From Actinopolyspora mortivallis DSM 44261 (GTDB lineage: Bacteria; Actinomycetota; Actinomycetes; Mycobacteriales; Pseudonocardiaceae): a DNA stretch of 64,000 nt. The DNA lies in assembly GCF_000384035.1 (NCBI RefSeq), contig NZ_KB913024.1, positions 563,317 to 627,316 of the forward strand, read 5' to 3'. Both the position numbers and the translations under genes were made by a program. The notes beneath the pieces were generated by a model. The model worked only from the letters and a program-made list of their open reading frames with translations. It was not told the origin of the DNA and searched no databases. Shown here piece after piece: positions 48,227 to 57,419 of this stretch. Position 1 is the first letter of the stretch. The number at the start of each line of letters is the position of its first letter.

Positions 48227-50301
48227 CCGACGTGCTGACCGAGGACCCCGGGAGGGCCCCGCAGCGTCTCGACGGTCCGGACAAGGTGGCGGGAACGGCG
48301 CGTTACGCCTTCGAACAGCCCGTGGACGGCCCGCGCTATCTGCACCTGGTGCAGGCCGGGATAGCCCGGGGACGCGTGACCGGCACGGACACCAGCGCGG
48401 CGGAGGCACTGCCCGGGGTGCACACCGTGCTGACCCACGAGAACGCGGAGAAAGTGAACGCCGGTGGGGAACTCGCCGTGTTGCAGTCCCCGGAGGTCGC
48501 CTTCCGCGGCCAGGTGATCGGGGCTGTGCTGGCCGAGACCCCGGAGATCGCGGCCCAGGCGGCCGGTCTCGTGGAGGTCACCTACGAACGCCACCCCCAC
48601 GAGTCCACGTTCGGCGTCGACGACCACCGGGCCCAGTCGCCGGACACCTCCTCCCCGATGGTCACCGAGGACCTGGATCAGGGGGACGTGGACGCGGCGC
48701 TGGAGGCCGCCGAGTACACGGTGGACGTCACCTACGCCACCCCTCCGGAACACAACAACCCGATGGAGCCGCACGCCACCGTGGCGGTGTGGGAGGACGG
48801 GGAACTCACCCTCTACGACTCCAACCAGGGACCGTACGTGGTGCGGGACGTGCTGGTTCCGATCTTCGGTCTCGACCCGGAACGGGTGCACGTGGTCTCA
48901 CCCCACGTGGGCGGGGGTTTCGGTTCCAAGGGGATGCCCCACGCGCACGTGGTGGCCACGGTCATGGCCGCGCGGTTGACCCCCGGAAGGCCGGTCAAGT
49001 GCGCGTTGACCCGGGCGCAGATGTTCCCGCTGGTGGGTTACCGCCCGCCGGGTTTCCAGCGGGTCCGGCTGGGGACCGACGCCACGGGGCGGCTGGTCGC
49101 CACCGAGCACTCCGCGCTCGAACAGAGCTCGCGGCTGGCGGAGTACGCCGAGCAGAGTGCCGGGGCCTCCCGTGACATGTACGTCTCGCCGAACCGCCGG
49201 ATCACCAACCGGGTGGTGGCGCTGGACGTGCCCGTGCCCACCTGGATGCGGGCTCCGGGGGAGGCCGGCGGGATGTACGCGCTGGAAAGCGCGGTGGACG
49301 AGATGGCCCAGGCCTGCGGCATGGACCCGATCGAGTTCCGCGTCCACAACGAGCCCGACACCGCCCCCACCTCGGGGCGGCCGTTCTCCAGCCGCAACCT
49401 GGTCACCTGCCTGCGCCGGGGGGCCGAGCGGTTCGGCTGGGCCGAACGCGACCCCAGGCCGGGGGTTCGGCGCGAGGGCGACTGGCTGGTCGGAACCGGG
49501 GTGGCCGCCGCGAGCTTCCCCAGTTTCACCATCCCCGGCTCGGTGGCCACCGTCGGCTACGCCGACGGGTACTACCGGGTGGAGATCGCGGCCTCCGACA
49601 TCGGCACCGGGGCCCGCACCGCGTTGACCCAGATCGCGGCCGAGGCACTGGAGGTTCCGCTGTCGGCCGTGCGGCTGCACCTGGGTAGCACCGCCCAGCC
49701 CAAGGCCAGCCTCGCCGGTGGCTCCTCGGGGACGGCCTCGTGGGGGACTGCGATCGTCCAGGCGGCGCGGGCCTTCCGCGCCGAACACGGCGAGCATCCC
49801 CCGGAAGGGGCCGAGACCACCACGAAGTCCGAGCCCGACCCGGAGGCGGGCAAGTACGCGATGAACGCCTACGGCGCCCAGTTCGCCGAGGTCCGGGTGC
49901 ACGCCGACACCGGCGAGGTGCGGGTGCCGCGCCTGCTCGGTGTCTTCGCCGCCGGGCGCATCGTCAACGCCCGGACCGCGCGTTCGCAGTTCGCGGGCGG
50001 GATGACCATGGGGCTGTCCATGGCCCTGCACGAGCACGGCGTGGTCGACGGGCGGTTCGGTCACGTGGTCAACAACGACTTCGCCGGCTACCACATAGCC
50101 GCCCACGCGGACGTGGGGTCGGTGGAGGTGGACTGGATCGACGAGCACGATCCGCACGTCAACCCGATGGGGACCAAGGGCATCGGCGAGGTGGGCATCG
50201 TCGGGGTGGCCGCCGCCATCGGCAACGCCGCCCACCACGCCACCGGTGTCCGGGTTCGTGAGCTGCCGCTCACGCCGGAGAAGTTCCTGACCGACGGGTG
50301 A
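48223..50301 (+). CDS. Aldehyde/xanthine oxidoreductase, molybdopterin subunit (PaoC-like)
   Basis: 692 residues, the catalytic subunit with the molybdenum cofactor. Landmarks: [17 protein letters not shown] at the start, [45 protein letters not shown] and the catalytic-Glu segment [13 protein letters not shown] near 645-657. Together with the two small subunits it should oxidise aldehydes or aromatic aldehydes/heterocycles to acids; the substrate is unknown. Start ATG 48223 has AGGGAGGACAG upstream. Maturation factors (XdhC-like) are not encoded in this window. Confidence 0.94.
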   Translation: MTDVLTEDPGRAPQRLDGPDKVAGTARYAFEQPVDGPRYLHLVQAGIARGRVTGTDTSAAEALPGVHTVLTHENAEKVNAGGELAVLQSPEVAFRGQVIGAVLAETPEIAAQAAGLVEVTYERHPHESTFGVDDHRAQSPDTSSPMVTEDLDQGDVDAALEAAEYTVDVTYATPPEHNNPMEPHATVAVWEDGELTLYDSNQGPYVVRDVLVPIFGLDPERVHVVSPHVGGGFGSKGMPHAHVVATVMAARLTPGRPVKCALTRAQMFPLVGYRPPGFQRVRLGTDATGRLVATEHSALEQSSRLAEYAEQSAGASRDMYVSPNRRITNRVVALDVPVPTWMRAPGEAGGMYALESAVDEMAQACGMDPIEFRVHNEPDTAPTSGRPFSSRNLVTCLRRGAERFGWAERDPRPGVRREGDWLVGTGVAAASFPSFTIPGSVATVGYADGYYRVEIAASDIGTGARTALTQIAAEALEVPLSAVRLHLGSTAQPKASLAGGSSGTASWGTAIVQAARAFRAEHGEHPPEGAETTTKSEPDPEAGKYAMNAYGAQFAEVRVHADTGEVRVPRLLGVFAAGRIVNARTARSQFAGGMTMGLSMALHEHGVVDGRFGHVVNNDFAGYHIAAHADVGSVEVDWIDEHDPHVNPMGTKGIGEVGIVGVAAAIGNAAHHATGVRVRELPLTPEKFLTDG

Positions 50302-50344
50302 GCGGTGGACCCCTGTCACGCGCCTGCGCTGTCCCCGGAAACGG

Positions 50345-50650
50345 TCAGCGTTTCCGGGGGCGGGAGTCCCGGGAGACGGGTCTGCTCCCCCAGGTGCGGT
50401 ACCAGCGCCAGTTGATCGTGGCGTCGGCCAGCAGCACCACCACGCCCAGGGCCACCAGTCCCAACCCCACCGTCAGCGAGACCGCCAGAGTGGTGAACAC
50501 CGCCACCAGCAACAGCGGGATCACCATGATCCAGCAGAACGGGTCGATGCTGCCGAAAAACGAGGGGTTGGGGCGGGAACTCCCCTGGTCACGCGCCACC
50601 GGGATGCTCACTTTCCGTCGATGCCTGGTCCGGGAGGGATTATCGGGCAC
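50345..50650 (-). CDS. Small two-helix membrane protein
   Basis: 101 residues (or 88 if the GTG at 50611 is used). A polar basic lead precedes two hydrophobic runs, FCWIMVIPLLLVAVFTTLAV and VGLGLVALGVVVLLADATI, and a basic C-terminus WRWYRTWGSRPVSRDSRPR. The pattern is a hairpin membrane protein with both ends cytoplasmic. The family is not recognised. It ends 43 nt from the convergent oxidoreductase gene. Confidence 0.55.
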   Translation of the reverse strand: MPDNPSRTRHRRKVSIPVARDQGSSRPNPSFFGSIDPFCWIMVIPLLLVAVFTTLAVSLTVGLGLVALGVVVLLADATINWRWYRTWGSRPVSRDSRPRKR

Positions 50651-50718
50651 GCGGTGGCCCCCCGACGGGCGGGGTTGGCTCCGGCGGTCCCGGAAGTCCC
50701 GGACACGGGCGCCGCCCC

Positions 50719-51102
50719 TTACCGACGGTCGTGGGAGGAGCGGGAGGACCTTCCACGGAAGGTGGTGCCGTCCGGGAAACCGAACGTCCAGTCGTCGGGG
50801 CCGAACCGCCAGCGTCGGGGGGTGAGACGCCAGTGCGGGGAGGGCGTCGGCGGAGTGGAGAACTCCGGTATCCGGCGGAGCGTGGCGAATCCCGTGGCAG
50901 AGGCCGCGAGGAAGGCGGGCAGAGCCACGCTCAGGGGAGCGTCGAGTAGGTTCAGCGCCGCCAGCGTCAGGTTCGGTGCCGTCAGTGCGGTGACGAACAG
51001 TGTCCTGCGTCGCCGGGACATCGCCTTCCAGACCGGGGAGAGGGGGAGTCCGCCGGATGGACCTCTCCGGGAATTGCGGTCGTCTCCGGGTGGGTGGGAC
51101 AT
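50719..51102 (-). CDS. Small membrane protein, uncharacterised
   Basis: 127 residues from ATG 51102, which has GGAG at 8 nt; a GTG at 51111 is less well placed. A basic N-terminal part (WKAMSRRRRTLF) leads into hydrophobic stretches TALTAPNLTLAALNLL and APLSVALPAFLAASATGF. A soluble tail follows with repeated Trp-Arg/Phe wording (HWRLTPRRWRFGPDDWTFGF). Family not recognised. Same strand as the small membrane gene downstream, 68 nt apart. Confidence 0.55.
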   Translation of the reverse strand: MSHPPGDDRNSRRGPSGGLPLSPVWKAMSRRRRTLFVTALTAPNLTLAALNLLDAPLSVALPAFLAASATGFATLRRIPEFSTPPTPSPHWRLTPRRWRFGPDDWTFGFPDGTTFRGRSSRSSHDRR

Positions 51103-51150
51103 GTGTGTCACTCCGGTGTCGGTTCCGTCGTGTGCGGGACGGGAATCAAC

Positions 51151-51652
51151 TCAGCCTCGGTAGAGTCGGGTCGCGTAGGAGTCCCCGTAGTAGTGCTCCA
51201 GTTCCTCCAACGGGGTGTCCGCGCGCCTCCGTGTCCACGAGGAACGGGGCCTCGCGCACGAGACGGGCTCTTCCGTTGACGCGGAAGAGTGTCCCCGCGT
51301 CCCGGAATCATGTGGAGCAGTCCCACATGCGGGTTGCGCAGGATGGTGTGGAAACCGCCGGCGCGGCGGTCGCCGGGGCGTTCGGGCAGCGCGATCGTGC
51401 GCTGGTCGAGGACCAGGGTGAAACCGGCCGGATCCCCCTTGGGGAGACGTCGTGGTTCCCCAGTTCGTCAGAGGTGGCCACCAGGCAGAACGGGGAGTGG
51501 GCCAGCCACGTCCTGTCCGGTTCGTGTGGGACGGACCGTTCCTTGTCCAGGGTGCGGGGTGAGGGGGTTCCGATCAGTTCTCGTAGATCTTGTTCGTCGG
51601 TGACCTCGGTGTGGTTCGTGCCCGGGTGGTCGGGATGGTGCTCCGCTGTCAT
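51151..51652 (-). pseudogene. Pyridoxamine 5'-phosphate oxidase-like (FMN-binding split barrel) pseudogene
   Basis: From ATG 51652 (with a GAGGCGG ribosome site) the frame gives RTWLAHSPFCLVATSDELGNHDVSP, then loses register at a C-run near 51442-51446. The expected sequence continues one frame over as GDPAGFTLVLDQRTIALPERPGDRR, split here as GDPAGFTLVLD and RTIALPERPGDRR, then GGFHTILRNPHVGLLHMIPG. Near 51288-51292 an extra C shifts the frame again, and a third shift is needed to reach the plausible end PLEELEHYYGDSYATRLYRG. At least two indels therefore break the gene. Confidence 0.75.
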
Positions 51653-51808
51653 GCGTCCGCCTCTTCGTGGGAATCGGTGCGGACGACGATATTCGGGTAC
51701 GGAGCCGTGATCAGTGATTCGGGTCACCGTGAGGGTGGTTGTGGTCCGAACCCGGGGGAGGGGCGCCGTACCGGGATGGACGGCGTGGTGGGGAGGGGAC
51801 GGGCGGGT

Positions 51809-51841
51809 CGTGGGAGGCGGCGGCGATCGCCGCCTCCCACG
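51809..51841. terminator. Perfect 13-bp hairpin terminator
   Basis: CGTGGGAGGCGGC and GCCGCCTCCCACG are perfect complements around a 7-nt loop (GGCGATC). It lies 89 nt beyond the stop of the minus-strand DUF397 unit and is its probable terminator. The remaining bases of the 51653-51929 gap hold nothing else recognisable. Confidence 0.75.
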
Positions 51842-51929
51842 CCGCGAGGGGCCGTCCGTGGTGTCCCGGGCGCGGAAACGGCGGTACCCGTCCCACCGGG
51901 TCGGGAGGTAGAGTGACGTTCGACCCCGC

Positions 51930-52262
51930 TCAGCTTCCCGCGGCGACCAGCAGTGATCCGGGAGTGTGGTCGTCGGGGAGTGCGAGCAGGCGGTCGATCA
52001 CCTCGTAGACGGTGCCGCTGGTTCGCCACAGGATCGTGTTCGGCCGGTAGATGTTCTCCTCCGAGCTGGGCATCCTGGTGGCGACCACGTGGTCCTCCGA
52101 CTCCAGCTGGATCACGTCGATGACATTGTCGTGTCCGCGGACTCCGACGATCGCCTCGGGCTCTCCCGCGGCGTCGGAGGACTGTACGAACTGGAAACCA
52201 CGCGCGACGAGCCGCAGTAAGCGCGCCTCGTAGCCGCCTTCGGGCTCACCGGAGGAAGTCAT
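51930..52262 (-). CDS. Hypothetical protein coupled to DUF397 gene
   Basis: 110 residues, MTSSGEPEGGYEARLLRLVA at the start, GFQFVQSSDAAGEPEAIVGV and NVIDVIQLESEDHVVATRMP in the middle, and a helix VYEVIDRLLALPDD near the end. It looks like a compact alpha/beta domain without membrane segments. The ATG at 52262 overlaps the end of the DUF397 gene by 17 nt, so it belongs to that unit. Family not recognised. Confidence 0.65.
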   Translation of the reverse strand: MTSSGEPEGGYEARLLRLVARGFQFVQSSDAAGEPEAIVGVRGHDNVIDVIQLESEDHVVATRMPSSEENIYRPNTILWRTSGTVYEVIDRLLALPDDHTPGSLLVAAGS

Positions 52263-52485
52263 CGAACTCACCGTCCTTGGCTCCTGCCACGAACGCGGCC
52301 ATCTCGGCGCGGGTGTAGAGGAGGGCGGGGCCCTGGGGGTCCCGCGAGTTGCGCACGGCGACCTCGCCCTCGTCGAGGGCGGCGACCTCCACGCAGTTGC
52401 CGATCGCTCCGCTGTGCCTGCTCCTGCGCCACTGTGCGTCGGTGAGCAGCGCCGCCGAGGTGCTGGTGCGAGGTTCTTCGTGCAT
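52246..52485 (-). CDS. DUF397 domain-containing protein
   Basis: 79 residues with the classic DUF397 layout: WRRSRHSGAIGNCVEVAALD, then VAVRNSRDPQGPALLYTRAE and MAAFVAGAKDGEFD. Small DUF397 proteins act with DUF5753-type XRE regulators (WhiJ-like pairs) in actinomycete development. ATG at 52485 with AAGGTGG upstream. The cognate regulator is encoded just upstream on the same strand (52772-53662). Confidence 0.9.
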   Translation of the reverse strand: MHEEPRTSTSAALLTDAQWRRSRHSGAIGNCVEVAALDEGEVAVRNSRDPQGPALLYTRAEMAAFVAGAKDGEFDDFLR

Positions 52486-52507
52486 AAGGCCACCTTTCCG
52501 GTCTCTG

Positions 52508-52579
52508 TGCATGTGCACGTGCACGTGATCTTGCCAAGGGGGTGGGGCGTTGACAATGCATGTGCACGTGCATCTGCAC
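52508..52579 (-). promoter_or_regulatory. Promoter bracketed by two identical 16-bp repeats
   Basis: Reading on the minus strand, a -35 box TTGTCA (52556-52551), 17-nt spacer and -10 box CAAGAT (52533-52528) precede the DUF397 gene. TGCATGTGCACGTGCA occurs at 52557-52572, immediately upstream of the -35, and again at 52508-52523, with GTG extensions reaching to 52527, immediately downstream of the -10. The copies are 49 bp apart, and each contains the palindrome TGCACGTGCA or an overlapping GTGCAC. This is a convincing operator pair, most likely for the neighbouring XRE regulator. The rest of the gap to 52771 shows nothing more. Confidence 0.65.
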
Positions 52580-52771
52580 AAAGCCACCCGATCGTGCGAG
52601 TTTGTTTCCCTCTCGTTCCTCCGGAGTTCACTCAGCGAGGTGGTCGTGTCGGCGCGAACTAGCCACGTTCGGGGGATGAAGGAGATTCCGAGTACGCCGC
52701 GTGCCGAGTCGGGAGGTCCGTCTCGAACTCCGGGACTCCCGAACGGGAGGTGACCGGCTCCGGCGGGGAAC

Positions 52772-53662
52772 TCACCCGATACTCTCCCGCACCCGCCGCA
52801 ACATTTTCCGGGAGTTCTCCGGCGTCTCCGCGTCCACGGTCAACCGGTCGAAGACCCTTCCGTACTTCTCGATCTCGATCGGTTTGTCCAGGTGCAACGC
52901 TCCGGCCAGATGTTCCACGTACACCAGGTTCGGCAGTTCCGGCTCGGCGAAGCGCAGCATGGTGAACGAACCCTCCGCCGCGTAACCGCTGAGCCGGTAG
53001 GGCACCACCTGCAGGATGATCGTGGAACGTTTGGTCATCTCCAGCAGGTGGTCGAGCTGTGCCCGCATCACCTCCAGCCCTCCGATGGGGCGGTGCAGCA
53101 CCGACTCGTCGATGACCGCCCAGAGCCGGGGCGCGTCCGGGGTGTTGAGCAGTTTCTGTCGTCGCATCCGCAGCGCCACCCGCCGGTGCACCTGTTCGTC
53201 GGCGAGCTCGGGCCTGCCGCGACTGGCTATGGCCCTGGCGTAGTCCTCGGTCTGTAACAGTCCCGGAACGAACTGGAGCTCGAAAGTCTGGATCCGGGAG
53301 GCGGACTCCTCCAGGCCGACGTAGTCCTGGAACCAGTCGGGCATGAGATCGCTGTAGCGGTTCCACCAACCCGGCTGGTTGGACTCGCGCACCATCTCCA
53401 GGAAGGGCTGCTGGTGCTGCGGTTCGACACCGTAGCGGCGCAACAGGTCGACCACGTCGCGTTCCTTGACGGTGACCTTGGCCAACTCGATACGGCTGAT
53501 CTTCGACGCGGAACCGCGTATGGACTCGGCGGCTTCCTCCCTGGTGATGTCGGCCGCCTCCCGCAGACGACGCAACTGGGTTCCGAGCACGATCCTGCGC
53601 GCGGTCGGTTTCGGGCCATCCTCGACCCCGTCGTGCTGGTCACCGGAATCGACAGTGCTCAT
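52772..53662 (-). CDS. XRE-family regulator with DUF5753 domain
   Basis: 296 residues. A helix-turn-helix at about 22-75 (LGTQLRRLREAADITREEAA, GSASKISRIELAKV) is followed by the DUF5753 sensor domain (NRYSDLMPDWFQDYVGLEES, QFVPGLLQTEDYARA, VIDESVLHRPIGG, VVPYRLSGYAAEGSFTMLRF). Such proteins partner with DUF397 proteins. ATG at 53662 was chosen; the GTG at 53710 is possible. It is encoded in the same direction as and upstream of the DUF397 gene, and is divergent from the DUF574 methyltransferase gene. Confidence 0.92.
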   Translation of the reverse strand: MSTVDSGDQHDGVEDGPKPTARRIVLGTQLRRLREAADITREEAAESIRGSASKISRIELAKVTVKERDVVDLLRRYGVEPQHQQPFLEMVRESNQPGWWNRYSDLMPDWFQDYVGLEESASRIQTFELQFVPGLLQTEDYARAIASRGRPELADEQVHRRVALRMRRQKLLNTPDAPRLWAVIDESVLHRPIGGLEVMRAQLDHLLEMTKRSTIILQVVPYRLSGYAAEGSFTMLRFAEPELPNLVYVEHLAGALHLDKPIEIEKYGRVFDRLTVDAETPENSRKMLRRVRESIG

Positions 53663-53890
53663 CCTCGTTCTCGTCCCCTCGATGTGGACAGCAGGGTCTC
53701 GTGTGCTCACGGAGTGGATCCGGCGGCCCCGTACGTGTCCCGTGTTCGTCCCGCGTTCGGCCGATCCGAATCCCGCTGAACGGTTTCGTGAGGTTACCTC
53801 CCTGTGCTTGTATTTACCGAACGAGTCCGTCCTCCCACGGCGCGTGCTCGATTCTTCCGCAGAAGTCCGCCGGGATCACGTGAGGTTGTG

Positions 53891-54730
53891 ATGACCGAAG
53901 TCAGCCACTTGCAGGAAAGCGCCACCCCGATCCACCTCGACACGAGCAAGGCGAGCGTCGCCAGGGTCTACGACGCCTTCCTGGGCGGCAAGGACAACTA
54001 CGAGATCGACAGGCAGGTGTTCGAGGACGTCAAACGTGTCGCTCCGGAGGCGGCCGACCTCGCCTGGGACAACCGCGAGTTCCTCATCCGGGTCACCCGC
54101 TTCGTGGCGGGCCAGACCGGGGTGCGGCAGTTCCTGGACTGCGGATCCGGACTGCCGACCGCGGAGAACACCCACCAGGTGGCCCAGCGGATCGCCCCGG
54201 AGTCCACGGTGGTCTATGTGGACAACGATCCGGTGGTGCTGGCCCACGGGCGCGCCTTACTGGAGGAGAACGAACAGACCCACTTCAGCGCGGCCGACAT
54301 CTTCGACCCCCGCGAACTGCTCTCCGACCCGGTGGTCAACCGCCACCTCGACTTCTCCGAACCGATCGCGTTCTTCCAGCTCGGCACCCTGCACCACCAC
54401 GTGGAGGGGGCGGACCCCGCCGAGATCATGGAGGAGTTCGTGCGGGCGCTGCCCTCCGGCTCCCTGGTGGCCGTGAGCCACTTCTTCGACCCGGAGGACG
54501 ACGGGTACTACAGCGACCTGGCCCGTCGCATGGAGCAGGTCTTCCTGCACAGTCCCATGGGCTCCGGGGCCTTCCGCACCCGGGCGCAGATCGAGGCCAT
54601 GTTCCCCGGCCTGGAGATGATCGATCCGGGTGTGGTGCTGTGCTGCGAATGGTGGCCCGACGGTCCCCGGCTGCGCAAGCAGCCCGAGGTCTCGAACTGC
54701 ATCGTCGGAGGGGTGGGACGCAAACCCTGA
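53891..54730 (+). CDS. DUF574-family SAM-dependent methyltransferase
   Basis: 279 residues with the DUF574 signature ASVARVYDAFLGGKDNYEID near 24-43, the SAM site FLDCGSGLPTAENTHQVAQ, VVYVDNDPVVLAHGRALL and the closing PGVVLCCEWWPDGP. This family is very abundant in actinomycetes and often encoded beside XRE/DUF397 genes; substrates are mostly unknown. ATG at 53891 with TGAGG upstream; the GTG one codon earlier is an alternative. Confidence 0.9.
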   Translation: MTEVSHLQESATPIHLDTSKASVARVYDAFLGGKDNYEIDRQVFEDVKRVAPEAADLAWDNREFLIRVTRFVAGQTGVRQFLDCGSGLPTAENTHQVAQRIAPESTVVYVDNDPVVLAHGRALLEENEQTHFSAADIFDPRELLSDPVVNRHLDFSEPIAFFQLGTLHHHVEGADPAEIMEEFVRALPSGSLVAVSHFFDPEDDGYYSDLARRMEQVFLHSPMGSGAFRTRAQIEAMFPGLEMIDPGVVLCCEWWPDGPRLRKQPEVSNCIVGGVGRKP

Positions 54731-54787
54731 GTCCACCGGGACTCGCCGCGAGCAGGGGCCGGGCCGTCGAGACCTCGTCGGGTGGGC

Positions 54788-55981
54788 TCACCCGCCCGCC
54801 GGGGCGGCGAACTCCGGTGCCGTCTCGGCGATCACGCGGGCCACCCGCCGAACCTCGTCGTCCTCCAGGTCCGCCCGTGCCGTCAGTCGCAGCCGGGAGT
54901 CCGCGTCGGGAACCGACGGGGGACGGAAGCAGCCCACCCGCACCCCGCGTTCGAGACACCGGCTCGCCCAGGCGACCGCGGCCTCCGGGGCACCGACGGG
55001 AACCCCCAGCACCGCGGCCCCCGGTTCTCCGACGCCGATCCCGTGGTCGAGCAGTTCCTCGCGCAGCTGCCGCGTCACGGCCCGCACCCGCGTGGGCAGG
55101 TGTGACCGCCCGCGCAGCAACCGGATCCCGGCCAGGGCCGCCGCCGCGGCGGCGGGAGCCAACGCCGTGTCGAACACGAAGGGACGGGCCGTCTGGGCGA
55201 TGTGCTCGACGACCCGACGCGGCCCCAGCACGGCTCCCCCCTGGGCGCCCAGGGCCTTGGACAGGGTCACGGTGGCCACGGCGTCGGCGGGTGCCCCCAG
55301 CCCGAACGCGGAGAACGCCCCGGCTCCCTCACCCAGCACGCCGAGCCCGTGGGCGTCGTCGACCAGCAATCCGCTGCCGTGCTCGCGGCAGACCGTCAGC
55401 AGCCGGTCCAGCGCGGCCACGTCACCGTCCACGGAGAACACCGACTCGGTCAGCACCACCGCCGGGCGTGGACTCTCCCGCAGCACGGCGCGCACCGCGT
55501 CCGGATCGGAGTGCGCGACCACCCGCACCTCGGCCCGGCAGAGCCGGCAGCCGTCGATGAGGGAAGCGTGGTTGTTCCGGTCGGAGACGATCAGGGAACC
55601 CTCGTCGGTCAGTGCCGTGACCAGCGCCAGGTTGGCGGCGTAACCGGAGGAGAACACCAGCGCGGCCTCCGTGCCGTACCAGGCCGCCAGCTCCTCCTCC
55701 AGGGTGGCGTGCAGCTCGGTGGTGCCGGTGACCAGCCGGGAACCGGTGGAACCCGCTCCCCAGGTCCGCACCGCTTCGGCGGCGGCCTCGGTGATGACCG
55801 GGTGCCGGGACAACCCGAGGTAGTCGTTGCCGGCCAGGTCGAGCACGCCCTCGGTGGCCGCACGCGGCCGCAGGACCCGGTGCAGTCCGTTCTCCCGCCG
55901 CAGACGGTCCCGGTGCTCGACCCAGGCGAAGACGGTCTCCGGGTGCGCGGTGCTGGGGGCGGGGGGTTTCTCCGGAGTCAT
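54788..55981 (-). CDS. bioF: 8-amino-7-oxononanoate synthase
   Basis: PLP enzyme of biotin synthesis that joins pimeloyl thioester and L-alanine. 397 residues with NDYLGLSRHPVI, GAGSTGSRLVTGTTELHATL as contiguous pieces, SDRNNHASLIDGCRL, LLVDDAHGLGVLGEGG-like wording (VDDAHGLGVLG) and the PLP lysine in VTLSKALGAQGG near 240. ATG at 55981. It is divergent from bioA, separated by 121 nt that should hold both promoters; no clear BioQ or BirA operator was identified. Confidence 0.95.
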   Translation of the reverse strand: MTPEKPPAPSTAHPETVFAWVEHRDRLRRENGLHRVLRPRAATEGVLDLAGNDYLGLSRHPVITEAAAEAVRTWGAGSTGSRLVTGTTELHATLEEELAAWYGTEAALVFSSGYAANLALVTALTDEGSLIVSDRNNHASLIDGCRLCRAEVRVVAHSDPDAVRAVLRESPRPAVVLTESVFSVDGDVAALDRLLTVCREHGSGLLVDDAHGLGVLGEGAGAFSAFGLGAPADAVATVTLSKALGAQGGAVLGPRRVVEHIAQTARPFVFDTALAPAAAAAALAGIRLLRGRSHLPTRVRAVTRQLREELLDHGIGVGEPGAAVLGVPVGAPEAAVAWASRCLERGVRVGCFRPPSVPDADSRLRLTARADLEDDEVRRVARVIAETAPEFAAPAGG

Positions 55982-56102
55982 GGATCCATGCTGAGTGGAT
56001 CCGCCCGCACGACGGCAGTGTTCGACACGCACAACCGCGCCAGCCTCGTTTTGTCCGCTCCGCGACTGTGACCGTGAACCGGCGGGGGAGGATCATCCCG
56101 AC

Positions 56103-57416
56103 GTGTTCTCCCTCGACGCCCCATTGACCCCGCGCGAACTGTCCCAACTGGACCGCGCGCGGGTCTGGCATCCCTACACCACCTCCCCCACCGACTCCGA
56201 ACACCCGGTGGTCGACTCGGCCGAGGGGGTCCGACTGCGGTTGGCCGAACCGGTGCACGGGGTCGACGAGCTCATCGACGGCATGTCCTCGTGGTGGGCC
56301 GCCATCCACGGCTACGCCCACCCCGAACTGGACGCGGCCGCCCACGCGCAAATAGACCGGATGAGCCACGTGATGTTCGGCGGGCTCACCCACGAGAACG
56401 CCGTGCGACTGGCCGCGACGCTCACCGAGATAACCCCGGCCTCGCTGGACCACGTGTTCCTGGCCGACTCTGGTTCGGTGTCGGTGGAGGTCGCGCTCAA
56501 GATGTGCCTGCAGTACTGGCGTGGGCTCGGCAGACCCGAGAAACGGCGGGTGCTCACCTGGCGTGGTGGCTACCACGGCGACACCTGGCACCCGATGAGC
56601 GTGTGCGACCCGGAGGGCGGTATGCACCACCTGTGGCGGGGCGCGCTGCCCGAGCAGGTGTTCGCCGAGGCACCGCCGGCGGGCTTCTCCGCCGAGGCCG
56701 ACGCGGACTACCTCCACCACCTGGAGGGGCTGCTGCGGCGGCACTCCGGGGAACTGGCCGCGATCATCGTCGAGCCGGTGGTGCAGGGGGCCGGGGGGAT
56801 GCGTTTCCACTCCCCGGAGTACCCGCGCAGGCTGCGGGAACTGGCCGACAGGCACGGGGTGCTGCTCGTCTTCGACGAGATAGCCACCGGTTTCGGACGT
56901 ACCGGCGAGCTGTTCGCCGCCGACCACGCCGGGGTGGCCCCCGACGTGCTGTGCCTGGGCAAGGCACTCACCGGCGGCTACCTCACCATGGCGGCCACCG
57001 TGGCCTCCGGGAGGGTGGCCGAGGGCATCGCCGGCGGCGAGGTTCCCGTGCTCGCCCACGGCCCCACGTTCATGGGAAACCCGCTGGCCTCGGCGGTGGC
57101 CCGCGCCTCGCTGCGGGTGCTGCTGCGGGACGACTGGCGGGCGCGGGTGCGCCGGATCGAGTCGGGACTGGCGAGCGGGCTGGCTCCCGCCGCCGAACTG
57201 CCGGGAGTGCGGGACGTGCGGGTCCTCGGAGCGATCGGGGTGATCCAGCTCGACCGTCCGGTGGACACGGCCGCTGCCGCCGCGGCTGCCGTGGAGCGCG
57301 GCGTCTGGCTGCGCCCCTTCCGGGACCTGATCTACACGATGCCGCCCTACGTCATCGACGAGGAGGACCTCGCGCGCGTGACGGAGGCGGCCGTCGCCGC
57401 GGCACGGGTGGGGTGA
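56103..57416 (+). CDS. bioA: Adenosylmethionine--8-amino-7-oxononanoate transaminase
   Basis: Converts KAPA to DAPA using SAM as amino donor, with PLP. 437 residues. Key segments: [10 protein letters not shown] (14-23 region), [20 protein letters not shown] in two pieces, [46 protein letters not shown] and the PLP lysine in [13 protein letters not shown] near 285. The GTG at 56103 lies behind GGGGGAGG at about 11 nt. bioD follows after 3 nt. Confidence 0.96.
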   Translation: MFSLDAPLTPRELSQLDRARVWHPYTTSPTDSEHPVVDSAEGVRLRLAEPVHGVDELIDGMSSWWAAIHGYAHPELDAAAHAQIDRMSHVMFGGLTHENAVRLAATLTEITPASLDHVFLADSGSVSVEVALKMCLQYWRGLGRPEKRRVLTWRGGYHGDTWHPMSVCDPEGGMHHLWRGALPEQVFAEAPPAGFSAEADADYLHHLEGLLRRHSGELAAIIVEPVVQGAGGMRFHSPEYPRRLRELADRHGVLLVFDEIATGFGRTGELFAADHAGVAPDVLCLGKALTGGYLTMAATVASGRVAEGIAGGEVPVLAHGPTFMGNPLASAVARASLRVLLRDDWRARVRRIESGLASGLAPAAELPGVRDVRVLGAIGVIQLDRPVDTAAAAAAAVERGVWLRPFRDLIYTMPPYVIDEEDLARVTEAAVAAARVG

Positions 57417-57419
57417 GTC

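Noticed and set aside
52501-52580. CRISPR-like repeat array
   Set aside because: Only two copies of a short partly palindromic repeat around a promoter; no spacer series and no cas genes in the window.
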